Shown here: positions 8,933-18,371 of the stretch, piece after piece | Position numbering within the stretch: the stretch's first letter is position 1 | Layout of the letters: the number at the start of each line of letters is the position of its first letter | NCBI RefSeq assembly: GCF_946480385.1 | Contig: NZ_CAMLJP010000006.1 | Coordinates: forward strand, 48,747-112,746 | Source: an uncultured Azospirillum sp. | Lineage (GTDB): Bacteria; Pseudomonadota; Alphaproteobacteria; Azospirillales; Azospirillaceae | DNA length: 64,000 nucleotides | Reading direction: 5' to 3' | The notes under the pieces: model-generated | What the model was told of the DNA's origin: nothing | Seen by the model: the letters and a program-made list of their open reading frames with translations, nothing else | Databases searched by the model: none | Position numbers and translations under genes: made by a program

Positions 8933-10120
8933 TCATTGCAGGGCGCCGCGATAAACGGCGGCGGTGCGGGCGGCGATGACCGGCCAGTCGAAGCGGCTGC
9001 GCACCAGCGCCCGGCAGGCGTCGGCGTCGGGCAGGCGGCGGACGCCGGTCAGCGCTTCCGCAAGGCCGATGCCGATGGAGCGAGCGTCGATCCCCGCCAG
9101 CACGAGATCGCCGTCCAGCCCCTCCACCACCTCGGGCAGCCCGCCTACGGGCGTGACCATCACCGGCGTGCCGGCCGCCAGCGATTCCAGGGCGGTCAGG
9201 CCGAAGCCCTCCAGCGCCTGCGACGGCATCACGCACAGGTCGGCGGCACGGTAGGCCAGCGGCAGATGCGCGTCGGGAACGAAGCCCAGCAGCCGCACAT
9301 GCTCCTCCAGCCCCAGCGCGCCGATGCGGTCCTGAAGCGCCGCCGCTTCCGGCCCGCGTCCGGCGACCACCAGCAGAACGTCGGGCACCCGGCGGCGCAG
9401 TTCCACCATGGCGTCGACCAGAGCGGTCAGCCCCATGCGCTTCACCAGCCGGCGCACCGTCAGCAGGATGGGGCGCCCTTGCGGCCAGCCGAGGCGGGCG
9501 CGCGCCTGATGGCGGTTGTCGGGAAGGTCGTAGCGCTCGGCATCGACCCCGCCCGGCACGCGGTGGATGCGCTCCGGTGGCACACCGTAGTGCTCGGCCA
9601 GGATGGTGGCGAAGGACTGCGACAGGACGACGAAGCGGGCGGCGCGGCGATAGACCAGCCGCTCCACCATGAATTTCAGCCGCACCGCCAGCGGGCCGGC
9701 ACCCTCCGCGGCGCTTTCCAGCGCCCAGGGGCCGTGGAAATGGACGACCAGCGGCCGGTTGCGCAAGGCGGGCAGGGCGCCCACCGTGTTCAGCGCGAAA
9801 TGGGAGGCGACAAGGTCGGGCGCCTGCCGGCGCAGCGTCTCGGCGATGGCGATCCGCGCCGCCGCCACCCGGCGCGGCAGAGAGGCGGTCGACGGTGCGA
9901 AGCTGTCGATGCGGGCACCGTTGTTCAGCGTCCGGGAAACGGTGCCCAGCACCAGCCCGGAAAAGGCGATGCCCTGCTGCGGCAGGTGGCGGGCGAGGTT
10001 GTAGAACATGTTCTCCGCCCCGCCATGGGTTTCCGGGAACCAACCCAGCCCAAGCTGAAGCACGCTGGCCTCCCGCGTTAGCCCCCGCAGCGCGTCGGGC
10101 AGGATCAGGCTTCCGTCCAT
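8933..10120 (-). CDS. Glycosyltransferase family 4
   Basis: A 395-residue GT-B enzyme with the N-terminal WFPETHGGAENMFYNLA glycine loop and the C-terminal PILLTVRRLVKRMGLTAL and EGFGLTALESLAAGTPVMV donor-site motifs. GAGGACA precedes the ATG. It overlaps the 3' end of the Wzy-like gene by 16 bases, so the two are probably co-translated. The specificity of the transferred sugar cannot be read from sequence. Confidence 0.9.
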   Translation of the reverse strand: MDGSLILPDALRGLTREASVLQLGLGWFPETHGGAENMFYNLARHLPQQGIAFSGLVLGTVSRTLNNGARIDSFAPSTASLPRRVAAARIAIAETLRRQAPDLVASHFALNTVGALPALRNRPLVVHFHGPWALESAAEGAGPLAVRLKFMVERLVYRRAARFVVLSQSFATILAEHYGVPPERIHRVPGGVDAERYDLPDNRHQARARLGWPQGRPILLTVRRLVKRMGLTALVDAMVELRRRVPDVLLVVAGRGPEAAALQDRIGALGLEEHVRLLGFVPDAHLPLAYRAADLCVMPSQALEGFGLTALESLAAGTPVMVTPVGGLPEVVEGLDGDLVLAGIDARSIGIGLAEALTGVRRLPDADACRALVRSRFDWPVIAARTAAVYRGALQ

Positions 10121-11610
10121 TGCTTGTCCTCTTGGAATTGATGGGCGGGAACGGTCGCCGGGACGGCGCTCTGCAGGCTGGCAAGTCCGTAATTCTTGGC
10201 TGCCATTGCCATGCCCAGGAAGAACCAGAAGCCGACGCCGGTGACCTTCACCAGCGTGTGTTCGAACACCATGCAGCCGAGCATCGTCAGAGCCGCCGTT
10301 TCGGCGCAGCGGGCGAACGGGTCGGGCGGTGCGCCGCCGCGGCGCAGCATCCCGGCCGTCAGCATGATCAGGCCGGCGACATAGCCGAACGCGCCGGGCC
10401 AGCCCAGTTCATAGGGCACGCGCAGGATGCCGCTGTCGAAATAGGCCATGACGCCCAGCTGCCCGTCCTCGTTGGTCAGCTTGGTCGCGGTGTCGATGGT
10501 GCCGAGCCCGGCGCCGCGCACCTCGGTCAGCGCATAGAACAGGAAGGTGACATAGAACTCCTGCCGGTCCTGATAGCTGCGGTCGTTCTCCATCGAATTC
10601 AGCGTGTCGAACCGGGAAACGATCGCTTGGTTGACCCTCGGCACGCTCAGCAGCGGCAGGGAGCACAGGACCAAACCGACGCCGACCGCGATCAGGCGGA
10701 TGCGGTGGCGGCCGGGCATCGTCAGCATCAGCCAAGTGAAGGTGAACAGACCGGCCAGCCAGGCCGCCCGCACCAGACTGAGCAGCAGCGATCCCAGCGC
10801 CAGCGCGCCGGCGACCGGCACCAGGATGCCGCATGCGGCGGGCAGAACGGCCAGCCCGGTGACCAGCAGGAAGGCCAGCGGGCCGGAGGAGTTCATCGTG
10901 CTGAACACCCGAACCTGCATGGGCAACGGCATGCCCTGGTTGGTCATCCCGACATTGATGAGCCATCGCGCATCCCAGGCCGGCATGATGAAATACTGGA
11001 TCAGGCCATAGCCGCCGACCAGCGTCAGCCCCAGGACGAAGGCGCGCAGCACCGCGTCCCGCATCTGCGGATAGAGCGGCCAGTGCAGGGCGACATAGAG
11101 CCCCAGCATGACCGGCACCACCCAGTTCAGCAGTGCGAAGGTCGCAGCCGCCACGCCCGCCTGGGAGATTCCATTGAAGTAGGCGTAGGAGATGCCCAGC
11201 ATCACCGGCAGGAAGCCGAAATAGGCGCGATAGCGCAGCATCGGCAGATATTGCGCGATCACCAGCCCGGTCATCGCGCCGACGGCAAACGGCGTCACCA
11301 TGATCGGGCTGATGACGCTCCAGCCCGACTGGTAATCGACCAGCCGGCGCACCTCCGGCGTCAGGAACCACAGCCACCATGTGAAGGCGGCGAAACGGGC
11401 GGGGTCTCGGGTCACCAGCAGCGCACCGACGGCGAGCGCCCCCACCGGGAAGACGATCTCCAGCACGCCGGCCCGGCCCATCAGGACCGGAACCGCCACC
11501 AGGAACCAGAAGACCGGTGCCGCCAGTTTGTTCAGGGAGGGCAGGCCGCCCGTTCCGTGATGAGGCATGTCATGATGACTATGCTCGAAGCCGGCTGTGG
11601 CGAAGGTCAT
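10105..11610 (-). CDS. Wzy-like O-antigen/exopolysaccharide polymerase
   Basis: A 501-residue polytopic membrane protein with about 10-12 hydrophobic segments after a short His-rich cytoplasmic N-terminus (HSHHDMPHHG). A large soluble loop around residues 320-400 carries the sequence NDRSYQDRQEFYVTF and an Arg-rich stretch, the usual Wzy/WaaL feature. Family members polymerise lipid-linked repeat units at the periplasmic face. Its ATG overlaps the stop of the GT2 gene in an ATGA junction. A WaaL-type ligase is the alternative, but the cluster context favours a polymerase. Confidence 0.8.
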   Translation of the reverse strand: MTFATAGFEHSHHDMPHHGTGGLPSLNKLAAPVFWFLVAVPVLMGRAGVLEIVFPVGALAVGALLVTRDPARFAAFTWWLWFLTPEVRRLVDYQSGWSVISPIMVTPFAVGAMTGLVIAQYLPMLRYRAYFGFLPVMLGISYAYFNGISQAGVAAATFALLNWVVPVMLGLYVALHWPLYPQMRDAVLRAFVLGLTLVGGYGLIQYFIMPAWDARWLINVGMTNQGMPLPMQVRVFSTMNSSGPLAFLLVTGLAVLPAACGILVPVAGALALGSLLLSLVRAAWLAGLFTFTWLMLTMPGRHRIRLIAVGVGLVLCSLPLLSVPRVNQAIVSRFDTLNSMENDRSYQDRQEFYVTFLFYALTEVRGAGLGTIDTATKLTNEDGQLGVMAYFDSGILRVPYELGWPGAFGYVAGLIMLTAGMLRRGGAPPDPFARCAETAALTMLGCMVFEHTLVKVTGVGFWFFLGMAMAAKNYGLASLQSAVPATVPAHQFQEDKQWTEA

Positions 11611-12617
11611 GCCGCCGTCTCCCGCCAGTCACGCATCCCCTCCAGCCGGCCACGCAGGGTGGCGCGCAGCTTCGCCCCGGCGTGGCGGTCGCCGCGCAGC
11701 GTCAGCCGCGCCCATTGCGCCAATCCGGGAAACTCGCAGGTCCCCACCAGCATGGCCCAGGCGGCGAAGGCGGCGCGGTTGGTCGGGCCGAAATGGGCCA
11801 TCAGGGCCAGCGTGTCGTTGAAGGTGGCGTTCTCCTGCGCCAGCGGATGGAAATGGTTCGCCCCACGCTGGTCGATGTCGAAGCGCACCGCCGGGAAATG
11901 GTCGACCGCCACCATCGGGTCGTAGACCAGCCGCCATCCCTGGCGGGACAGCCGCAGGCAGAAATCCACCTCGTTGCGGACCTGGGCGCCGCTGCCGCGC
12001 AGCCGGGTGTTCAGCCGCTGGCCGTCGATCGCCGCGCGGCGAAAGCTCCAGTTGGCGCCTTTCAGCACGTCCACGTCCTGGGCCGGGCCGACACCCAGAT
12101 GATGGTTGCCGATGACCCGGCCGAACCATTGCAGCCGGCCGACGACCTGGGCCTCCCCGGTTTCCGGCACGCCGTCGTGATAGACATGGTCGCGGCCGCC
12201 GACGCCGCCGATGCGGGGATCGGCGCGATACCACGCCTCGATCCGCTCGACCCAGTCGGGATGGGGGACGGCGTCGTCGTCGGTGATGGCGACGATGTCG
12301 CCGCGGGCATGATCCATGCCGCGGTTGATCGCCGCCACCTGCCCAGGCACGTCGATTACGGCGACTTCGATCGGTAGGATGGATGCGTAGCGCCGGGCAA
12401 CCTCGGCGGACTCCGGATCGGTGTCGCGCACGGTGACGACCACCTGGACCGGCGCCAGCGTCTGCCGGACCAGACCGTCCAGGCAGCCGGCGAACTGGTC
12501 CGGCCGGCGATAGGTCGGAACGATCACGGTGACGCCCAGACGTTCTGCGGCATGGGGGTCGATCGGGACGAGAGGGGCGGGGCGGGGCATGCCGGTGGGG
12601 TTCATGGTGACGCTCAT
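11607..12617 (-). CDS. Glycosyltransferase family 2
   Basis: A 336-residue GT-A enzyme. The ATG at 12617 overlaps the TGA of the upstream glycosyltransferase (ATGA); a second ATG lies 12 bases further in. The catalytic fold begins VTVIVPTYRRPDQFAGCLDG and has the metal-binding DDDAVPHPDW at about residue 120 and a GGVGGRDHVYHDG acceptor loop. The end is soluble, with no membrane segment. It is probably one of the transferases that build the repeat unit. Confidence 0.9.
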   Translation of the reverse strand: MSVTMNPTGMPRPAPLVPIDPHAAERLGVTVIVPTYRRPDQFAGCLDGLVRQTLAPVQVVVTVRDTDPESAEVARRYASILPIEVAVIDVPGQVAAINRGMDHARGDIVAITDDDAVPHPDWVERIEAWYRADPRIGGVGGRDHVYHDGVPETGEAQVVGRLQWFGRVIGNHHLGVGPAQDVDVLKGANWSFRRAAIDGQRLNTRLRGSGAQVRNEVDFCLRLSRQGWRLVYDPMVAVDHFPAVRFDIDQRGANHFHPLAQENATFNDTLALMAHFGPTNRAAFAAWAMLVGTCEFPGLAQWARLTLRGDRHAGAKLRATLRGRLEGMRDWRETAA

Positions 12618-13771
12618 GCCGGAGCCAGCTCCCGCCCGCGGGCGTCGTTGGCGGCGGCCCGTGCCGGGGCCAGGGCCGGTTCCTCGCCGTTCACCCAGCT
12701 GTCGATGGTCTCGCGCAGCCGCGCCTTGAACACGGAACGGTCGAAGCGGGCGGCGTAGGCCTGGATGACGGTGGGGTTGAAGCGGCGTTCCTGCGCCTCG
12801 AACCGTTGCACCGCCTCGATCAGCGCTTCCGGCGTCTGCTGGTCGAAGAACAGGCCGGACAGGCCGTCCCTCACCGTCTCGGTCGCGCCGCCGCGGTTCA
12901 GGGCGATCACCGGCCGGCCGGCGGCCATCGCCTCCACCGGAACGATGCCGAAATCCTCGTTGGCGGTGAAGACCAGGGCGCGGCAGGCGGCATACTGCCG
13001 GTCCAGCTCCTCGGCGGAACAATGGCCCAGCAGTTCCACCGTCGGCCCGGCCATCTGCTTCAGGCGGCGGTACTCCTCGCCTTCGCCGACGACGACCAGC
13101 TTGCGGCCCATGCGGTTGAAGGCTTCGATTGCCACGTCGGCCCGCTTGTAGGAGACCAGCTGGCTGACGAACAGGTAATGATCGCCGGGCGGCTCCGCGG
13201 TGGCGAAGCGCCGGGTTTCCACCGGCGGGTTGATGACGGTGGAGTCGCGGCGGTAGACCCGCCAGATCCGCTTCGCCACCGTCTCGGAATTGGCGATGAA
13301 ACGGTCGACCCGCGCCGCCGTCGCCAGATCCCATTGCCGCAGCCGGTGGATGGCATAGGGCATCAGTGGCCGGATCATCGGTCCGGCCGAGTGCAGGTAA
13401 TCGTGATAGCCGCTCCACACATAGCGCATCGGCGTGTGGCAGTAGCAGACATGCAGCGCGTCCGGCCGGGTCAGGACCCCCTTCGCCGGCCCGGATTCGC
13501 TGCTGATGACGAGATCGTAGGCGCTGAGGTCGAGCTGTTCCAGCGCCAGCGGCATCAGCGGCAGATACTTCTGATACATCCGGTGAGCCATCGGCAGCCG
13601 GTCGATGAAGGTCGTGGTGACCTGATGGCTGCGGATGATCGGGGAGATCCGCTCCGGCCGGTAGACGTGGGTGAAGACGTCGGCCTCCGGATACAGCTCG
13701 CACAGGGCTTCGATAACCTTCTCCCCCCCGCGCATCCCGACGAGCCAGTAATGGACGATCGCGACTTTCAT
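12614..13771 (-). CDS. Glycosyltransferase family 4 (WbaZ/mannosyl-type)
   Basis: A 385-residue protein whose ATG follows GGAGGACCCACA. The opening MKVAIVHYWLVGMRGGEKV and the motif CYCHTPMRYVW are characteristic of the GT4 subgroup that includes mannosyltransferases of the WbaZ/WbdB kind. The donor-site half has YLFVSQLVSYKRADVAIEA and EDFGIVPVEAMAAGRPVIA. A leftward frame upstream of this ATG is open but lies in the other strand's shadow. The mannosyl specificity is inferred from subfamily resemblance only. Confidence 0.88.
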   Translation of the reverse strand: MKVAIVHYWLVGMRGGEKVIEALCELYPEADVFTHVYRPERISPIIRSHQVTTTFIDRLPMAHRMYQKYLPLMPLALEQLDLSAYDLVISSESGPAKGVLTRPDALHVCYCHTPMRYVWSGYHDYLHSAGPMIRPLMPYAIHRLRQWDLATAARVDRFIANSETVAKRIWRVYRRDSTVINPPVETRRFATAEPPGDHYLFVSQLVSYKRADVAIEAFNRMGRKLVVVGEGEEYRRLKQMAGPTVELLGHCSAEELDRQYAACRALVFTANEDFGIVPVEAMAAGRPVIALNRGGATETVRDGLSGLFFDQQTPEALIEAVQRFEAQERRFNPTVIQAYAARFDRSVFKARLRETIDSWVNGEEPALAPARAAANDARGRELAPA

Positions 13772-13826
13772 TGTGGGTCCTCCGGCAAGGGGCAGGCCTT
13801 CGACTTCGGCCGAGGGTTTTTCAGGC

Positions 13827-16151
13827 TCAGGCGATGCGGCGCAGGCGGTAAGAACGGCCGCTGGGCGGACGGGCGCCGTATTCCAGGTTCGCGTGGTCGC
13901 GGGCGTTGACCATCGACAGCACCGCGCCGCCGATCCGCCCGCCGACCTGCCGCACCTGCTTGATGCCGGCGCCGGCAAGGCTGGTGGCGGTGCGCGCCCA
14001 GCGCACGACATACAGGACGCGGTCGGCCAGCGGCGCCAGGATCAGCGCGTCCGACACCGACAGCACCGGCGGCGTGTCGAGGACGACGACGTCGTAGCGT
14101 TCGGACAGCTCGACCAGCAGCGACAGCATGGCCTTTGAGCCGAACAGGATCTGCGGCCGGTCGACCGGCCGGCCGGCGGTGATCACCGCGACCCGGCGGC
14201 GGTCGTCGATCTGCACCACCTGATCCAGCGTCGCATCGCCTTCCAGCAGGTCGGTCAGCCCCTTTGGCGGCCGGGTACCGCCCAGAAGCCGGTGCACGGC
14301 GGGGCGGCGGGTGTCGCAGTCGACGATGACGACCCGTCGGCCGGTGTCGGCCAGGAAGGCGGACAGCGCCACCGCCAGCGTCGTCTTGCCCTCGCCAGCG
14401 ACCGACGAGGTCAGCATCACCACCTCGCCGCCCTTGACGGTGGCCGGCTCGGCGCCGGTGCGGACCAGATGCAGCCGTGCGCAAAGCCGCCAGACCGCCT
14501 CGGCGAATTCGCCGCCGCCGGTGTTGGAATAAGGATCGCCGTCGGCGTCGGAGCGGGCGGACCGCTTGACCCGGCCCAGCAGCGGCACGATGCCGACCGC
14601 CGGAAGGCCCAGAACCGCCTCCACCTGATGGGAGCTGTAGACGCCGCGCTGGCTGGCGGTCCGCACCAGCGCGATGCCGGTGGCGAAGGCGCCGCAGACC
14701 ACCGCGGCCAACGCCGCCAGCACGGTCTTGCCCGGCCCGACCGGCCCCACCGGAACGTCGGCGGTGGACACGATGCGTACGTCGGGCGTCATCTCCAGCG
14801 CCTGGAGCACCTGGGTCTCCTTCAGGCGGGTGACGGCGCGGCGATAGTTGTCGTCGGACGCGTCGGCCTGCCGCTGAAGTTCGCGCAGCTTCACGTCCGC
14901 CTGCAGGTTGTCGAAGGATTCCGTGCGCAGAGCCTCCAGCCGGCGGGACAGGTTCTGGATCTTGGCGACCTGCTGCTCCACCTCACCCCGCAGGCTACGG
15001 ATCACGCGATCCACCTCGGTGGCGAGGGCGGCATTCAGTTCGCGCAGCTCCGCCGCGGGCCGCGCCAGCGCCGGGTGACGGTCGCCATATTGCGCGCGCA
15101 GCTCGGCCAGCTGGGCGCTCAGTGCAGTCTGGCGCTGGCGTAGGCCGGTGATCAGCGGGTCGCCGCCGATGTCGGCGCCGGTCAGCGATTCGGGGTTGCC
15201 GGGCTGGACGGACTGCAGCTGGCGCAGCCGCCCCTGGGCATTGGTCAGCGCGGTGCGCGCCTCCGCCAGTTGGGCGTTCAGGGCCGACATCTCTTCGTTC
15301 ACCAGCGGAGCATCGCGGCCCTTGGCCATGCCAGTTTCGGCGCGCATCGCCTCGACGGCGGCGCGGCCGGTGATGGTCATGTCCTGGCGCAGTTCATCAA
15401 GCTTGCTCTGCAGCCACTCGCTGGCGTTCTGGGTGGCATTGCGCTTCGCCTCCACCTGGATGGCGATGTAGGCGTCGGCGACGGCGTTGGCGGCGCGGGC
15501 CGCCAGCTGCGGGTCCTTGGCCTCGACCGTGATGCGGATCGCGCGCGACTGCACACCGGGGCTGATGCGCAGGTTCTTCTGGAAGGCGTAGATCAGGCGG
15601 GCGGTTTCCTTCTCCTCCGCACTGCCGGTCGGAGCGGGCGGCCGCGCGGCCGGCGTCAGCAGGGCGGACAGCGGTTCGGGAAGGCCGGACGCCACCTCCG
15701 TCAGCAGGGCGCGTCCTTCCTCGAACAGGGGGGTCAGGAGGCCGGGCTTGTCGGGAGTTGCGGCGTATTCCGGCTCTTTCCCGAGATTCAGCGTCTCCAC
15801 CACCCGGCGGGCGAGGTCGCGGGACCGCAGGATCTCGACCTCGGTGTTGACGGTGTCGAGATACATTCCCATCGGTTCCGACACCGAGGGGATGTTGATG
15901 ACGCGGTTCGTATGCGGATCGATCACCACGACGGCCGACGCGCTGTAGAGCGGCGTCATCGAGTTGATCAGCAGCACCGCGGGCAGCCACAGCACCGCGG
16001 TCAGCCCCAGGATCAGCCATTTCTGGCGCCACAGCGTCTGTACCAGCCGGCCTACATTGACCTTGTCGGCGCCCGTTCCGACCGGCGGTGCGACAAAGCC
16101 GGAGGGGATACCGGCCGTGCCTGGCGGCAATCGGTGTTCCGGTGCGTCCAT
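13827..16151 (-). CDS. Wzc-like polysaccharide co-polymerase / tyrosine autokinase
   Basis: A 774-residue inner-membrane protein that controls chain length and export. It has a Wzz-type N-terminal domain with a first membrane segment at about 40-60, a long periplasmic coiled coil (about 190-460), a second membrane segment at about 495-515, then a BY-kinase domain. Walker A GEGKTT is at 586-591, Walker A' VVIVDCDTRRP at about 607-617 and Walker B VVVLDTPP near 690. Kinases of this family usually end in a cluster of 4-7 tyrosines; this one has only two in its last 20 residues (EYGARPPSGRSYRLRRIA). It heads the run of glycosyltransferase genes to its left. Confidence 0.92.
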   Translation of the reverse strand: MDAPEHRLPPGTAGIPSGFVAPPVGTGADKVNVGRLVQTLWRQKWLILGLTAVLWLPAVLLINSMTPLYSASAVVVIDPHTNRVINIPSVSEPMGMYLDTVNTEVEILRSRDLARRVVETLNLGKEPEYAATPDKPGLLTPLFEEGRALLTEVASGLPEPLSALLTPAARPPAPTGSAEEKETARLIYAFQKNLRISPGVQSRAIRITVEAKDPQLAARAANAVADAYIAIQVEAKRNATQNASEWLQSKLDELRQDMTITGRAAVEAMRAETGMAKGRDAPLVNEEMSALNAQLAEARTALTNAQGRLRQLQSVQPGNPESLTGADIGGDPLITGLRQRQTALSAQLAELRAQYGDRHPALARPAAELRELNAALATEVDRVIRSLRGEVEQQVAKIQNLSRRLEALRTESFDNLQADVKLRELQRQADASDDNYRRAVTRLKETQVLQALEMTPDVRIVSTADVPVGPVGPGKTVLAALAAVVCGAFATGIALVRTASQRGVYSSHQVEAVLGLPAVGIVPLLGRVKRSARSDADGDPYSNTGGGEFAEAVWRLCARLHLVRTGAEPATVKGGEVVMLTSSVAGEGKTTLAVALSAFLADTGRRVVIVDCDTRRPAVHRLLGGTRPPKGLTDLLEGDATLDQVVQIDDRRRVAVITAGRPVDRPQILFGSKAMLSLLVELSERYDVVVLDTPPVLSVSDALILAPLADRVLYVVRWARTATSLAGAGIKQVRQVGGRIGGAVLSMVNARDHANLEYGARPPSGRSYRLRRIA

Positions 16152-16226
16152 GGGCTGAACTCCTTCATCTCGACAAACGGTGCGTGGAGGTGCGATGCGG
16201 CCGTGTTGGTTCAGGCGACCAATAGG

Positions 16227-18371
16227 TCAGGCGACTTCTGCCGGGTCACGGCTGGGCTGGCGGGGGGAGGTGGGGGCGTCCGGCGCCGGGTCGCCGCGGA
16301 TTTCCGCCGGCAGTTCCGGGGTTGCCGGTGTGCCCCGTCCGGTCTTCGCCTCGGCCAGGATGCGGGCGTAGCGGGCGACGGTGTTCGGCGTGACGTTGAC
16401 CAGCGCTCCGGTCCCGCCGCCGCCGGCGACCAGCCGGGCGACCTGGAACAGGGCGCGTCCCTTCTCAAGCACCTCGCCCGGCAGCATCCACAGGATGGAA
16501 TCGATGTTGGACGTCAGCCATCCCGGCCGGCCGCCGCGGGTCAGCCGGCGTTCGGCCGCCCGCACCTGGGCGGTGTTGCGGATGGTGTAGAAGGGCGACC
16601 AGCCGTCCCAATCGCCGGCGGTGAAGGGCAGGGCCACGAACTCCCCGTCGACCAGCGCCGGTTCGGCCGAGCCGAAGGAGGCCTTGGTCCACATGTAGTC
16701 GAAGCCGGCGGAGCGGACGGTGGCGGCGACCTCCCGCCGCAGGGGGCCGGGTCGGGCGCTGTCATAGGGCCGCCACGCCTCGTAGAAGCGGTCGAGCCGG
16801 TAGCGGCGCAGCGCGTTGCCGATCATGCGCCTGGCATCCATGGCCGGCGCCCCGGCCCGCGTCGGCGCCTTGCGCGGTGTGCCCTCCGCCGCGGCCTCCA
16901 CGCTGGCGGCCGGGGTTTCCGACGGGCGCGGACGGGGCGAGATGCGCAGGACGGGCCGGCCTTCCTCCCAATGCAGGCGCGGGGTGCGGCCGGGCACGAG
17001 GGGGGAGTCGACCAGCGGCCACCAGCCGCGCGGCATCAGCCCCGGCGGAAGCATGGTCGCCATTTCCGCACGGGCGTCGGTCAGCAGCCGGGCCAGTTCG
17101 ATGCTGGGCATCTCGCCTTCGGCGCAGACGCCGCGGCCGGTGCTGCCCAGCAGAAGCTCCACCCGGCCCAGCACGCCGCCACGTTCCTCCGGCACCGACA
17201 GCAGCGCGAGGTCGGCGGGGCTGGACTGGGTCAGGCTGTCGACGGTGACCACCAGCCCGCAGCGCAGGCCGGTCGCCGCCACCAGATCGAGGATGCGCGG
17301 GATGCAGTGCAGTTCACGGATCATGCCGGACCACAGCACCAGCGTGGTCAGCACCCGTCCCTCCGCCGCCCAGCGGCGCAGGGTGGCGTCGTCCGGTTCG
17401 TAATCGGTGAAGGGGCGCGGCGGCTCCGCGATGCGCAGCGGCACGTCGGCCGTGCTGGCGAAGGGCGGATCGGGATCGACGATCTGCAGCCCGCGGCCCA
17501 GGCGGCCCAGGGCGAAGAAGTCGTGGTCGTCGAACTGGCGGCCATAGACCGGGTCGGCTCCGTTCCGGATCAGGTCGGCGGCGCGCTCGATCACGTCGGT
17601 CTGGGGCCGGCCGTAGAGCGGCAGCAGACGCTTGGCCGCCGCCAGCGGCAGCTGCGCCGCAATCAGGTCGGGATCGCCCAGAAACGTTCCACGACCCCAG
17701 CCGGCATGGCGGTGGGCCAGCGCGGCGCTGAAACTGGCATAGCTTTCCCCCGCCACCCGGCCTTCGACCGCGTCGAGGCCGCCGGGGAAGTGGCGGGCCC
17801 GCACCGGATCGACGCAATGGCCGGTGAAATGGCGGGCGCCCAGCGCCTCCAGCCGCTGCCGCAGCCCGGCGTCCGCACCGACATCGATACCGAGGCAGGG
17901 CTTCGCCATCAGTTGCGGGTAGAGGAACGGCGCGGCGACGATGCCGAGCGGGGTCTGCGGCGCCATGTCCAGCACAGCGACCTCCTCCGGGATCGGCTGC
18001 TCCAGCAGGCGGAACGCGGCCTCGTAGAGCGCGGCCGGGTCGGTGCTGCGCAGGGCGCACTCGCCCCCCGCCTCCACCACCGGCCACAGCGGGGAGGCCG
18101 GATCGCCCAGCGCCACGACGCGGTAGCGGGTGGTCAGCCACAGCGCATGGTCCAGGTGCCGGCCGCCGGCCATCAGGCTGCCGGTGCCGGTCGCCTCGGT
18201 GCGGTTGCCGTCCTCCCAGCCGCCGAAATGGCGGCCGCTGCGCCGTCCGTCGTAATAGAGATCGAAGGCCCAGCCGGCGCGTTCCGCCGCGGCGGCCAGC
18301 ACCGGGGCGATGGCGACGCGGTGCGGGTCGGCGCCATGAGCGAGGAAGAGGAGCAGGGGCGGTTTGGTCAC
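16227..18371 (-). CDS. Uncharacterised 714-residue polysaccharide-locus protein
   Basis: I do not recognise the family. The start is GTG at 18371, overlapping the stop of the preceding gene (GTGA), and it fits the first coding residues (TKPPLLLFLAHGADP). The first half (about 1-260) looks like an alpha/beta nucleotide-sugar-type fold with the glycine-rich stretch DLYYDGRRSGRHFGG. The middle (about 330-460) is another alpha/beta region. The last 190 residues, after a Pro/Ala/Thr linker, contain AGFDYMWTKASFGS and WLTSNIDSILWMLPGEVL, which recall a polysaccharide-deacetylase-like barrel. No signal peptide or membrane segment is seen, so it is probably cytoplasmic. Its coupling to the GT4-methyltransferase gene suggests a role in making or modifying the repeat unit. 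Confidence 0.7.
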   Translation of the reverse strand: MTKPPLLLFLAHGADPHRVAIAPVLAAAAERAGWAFDLYYDGRRSGRHFGGWEDGNRTEATGTGSLMAGGRHLDHALWLTTRYRVVALGDPASPLWPVVEAGGECALRSTDPAALYEAAFRLLEQPIPEEVAVLDMAPQTPLGIVAAPFLYPQLMAKPCLGIDVGADAGLRQRLEALGARHFTGHCVDPVRARHFPGGLDAVEGRVAGESYASFSAALAHRHAGWGRGTFLGDPDLIAAQLPLAAAKRLLPLYGRPQTDVIERAADLIRNGADPVYGRQFDDHDFFALGRLGRGLQIVDPDPPFASTADVPLRIAEPPRPFTDYEPDDATLRRWAAEGRVLTTLVLWSGMIRELHCIPRILDLVAATGLRCGLVVTVDSLTQSSPADLALLSVPEERGGVLGRVELLLGSTGRGVCAEGEMPSIELARLLTDARAEMATMLPPGLMPRGWWPLVDSPLVPGRTPRLHWEEGRPVLRISPRPRPSETPAASVEAAAEGTPRKAPTRAGAPAMDARRMIGNALRRYRLDRFYEAWRPYDSARPGPLRREVAATVRSAGFDYMWTKASFGSAEPALVDGEFVALPFTAGDWDGWSPFYTIRNTAQVRAAERRLTRGGRPGWLTSNIDSILWMLPGEVLEKGRALFQVARLVAGGGGTGALVNVTPNTVARYARILAEAKTGRGTPATPELPAEIRGDPAPDAPTSPRQPSRDPAEVA

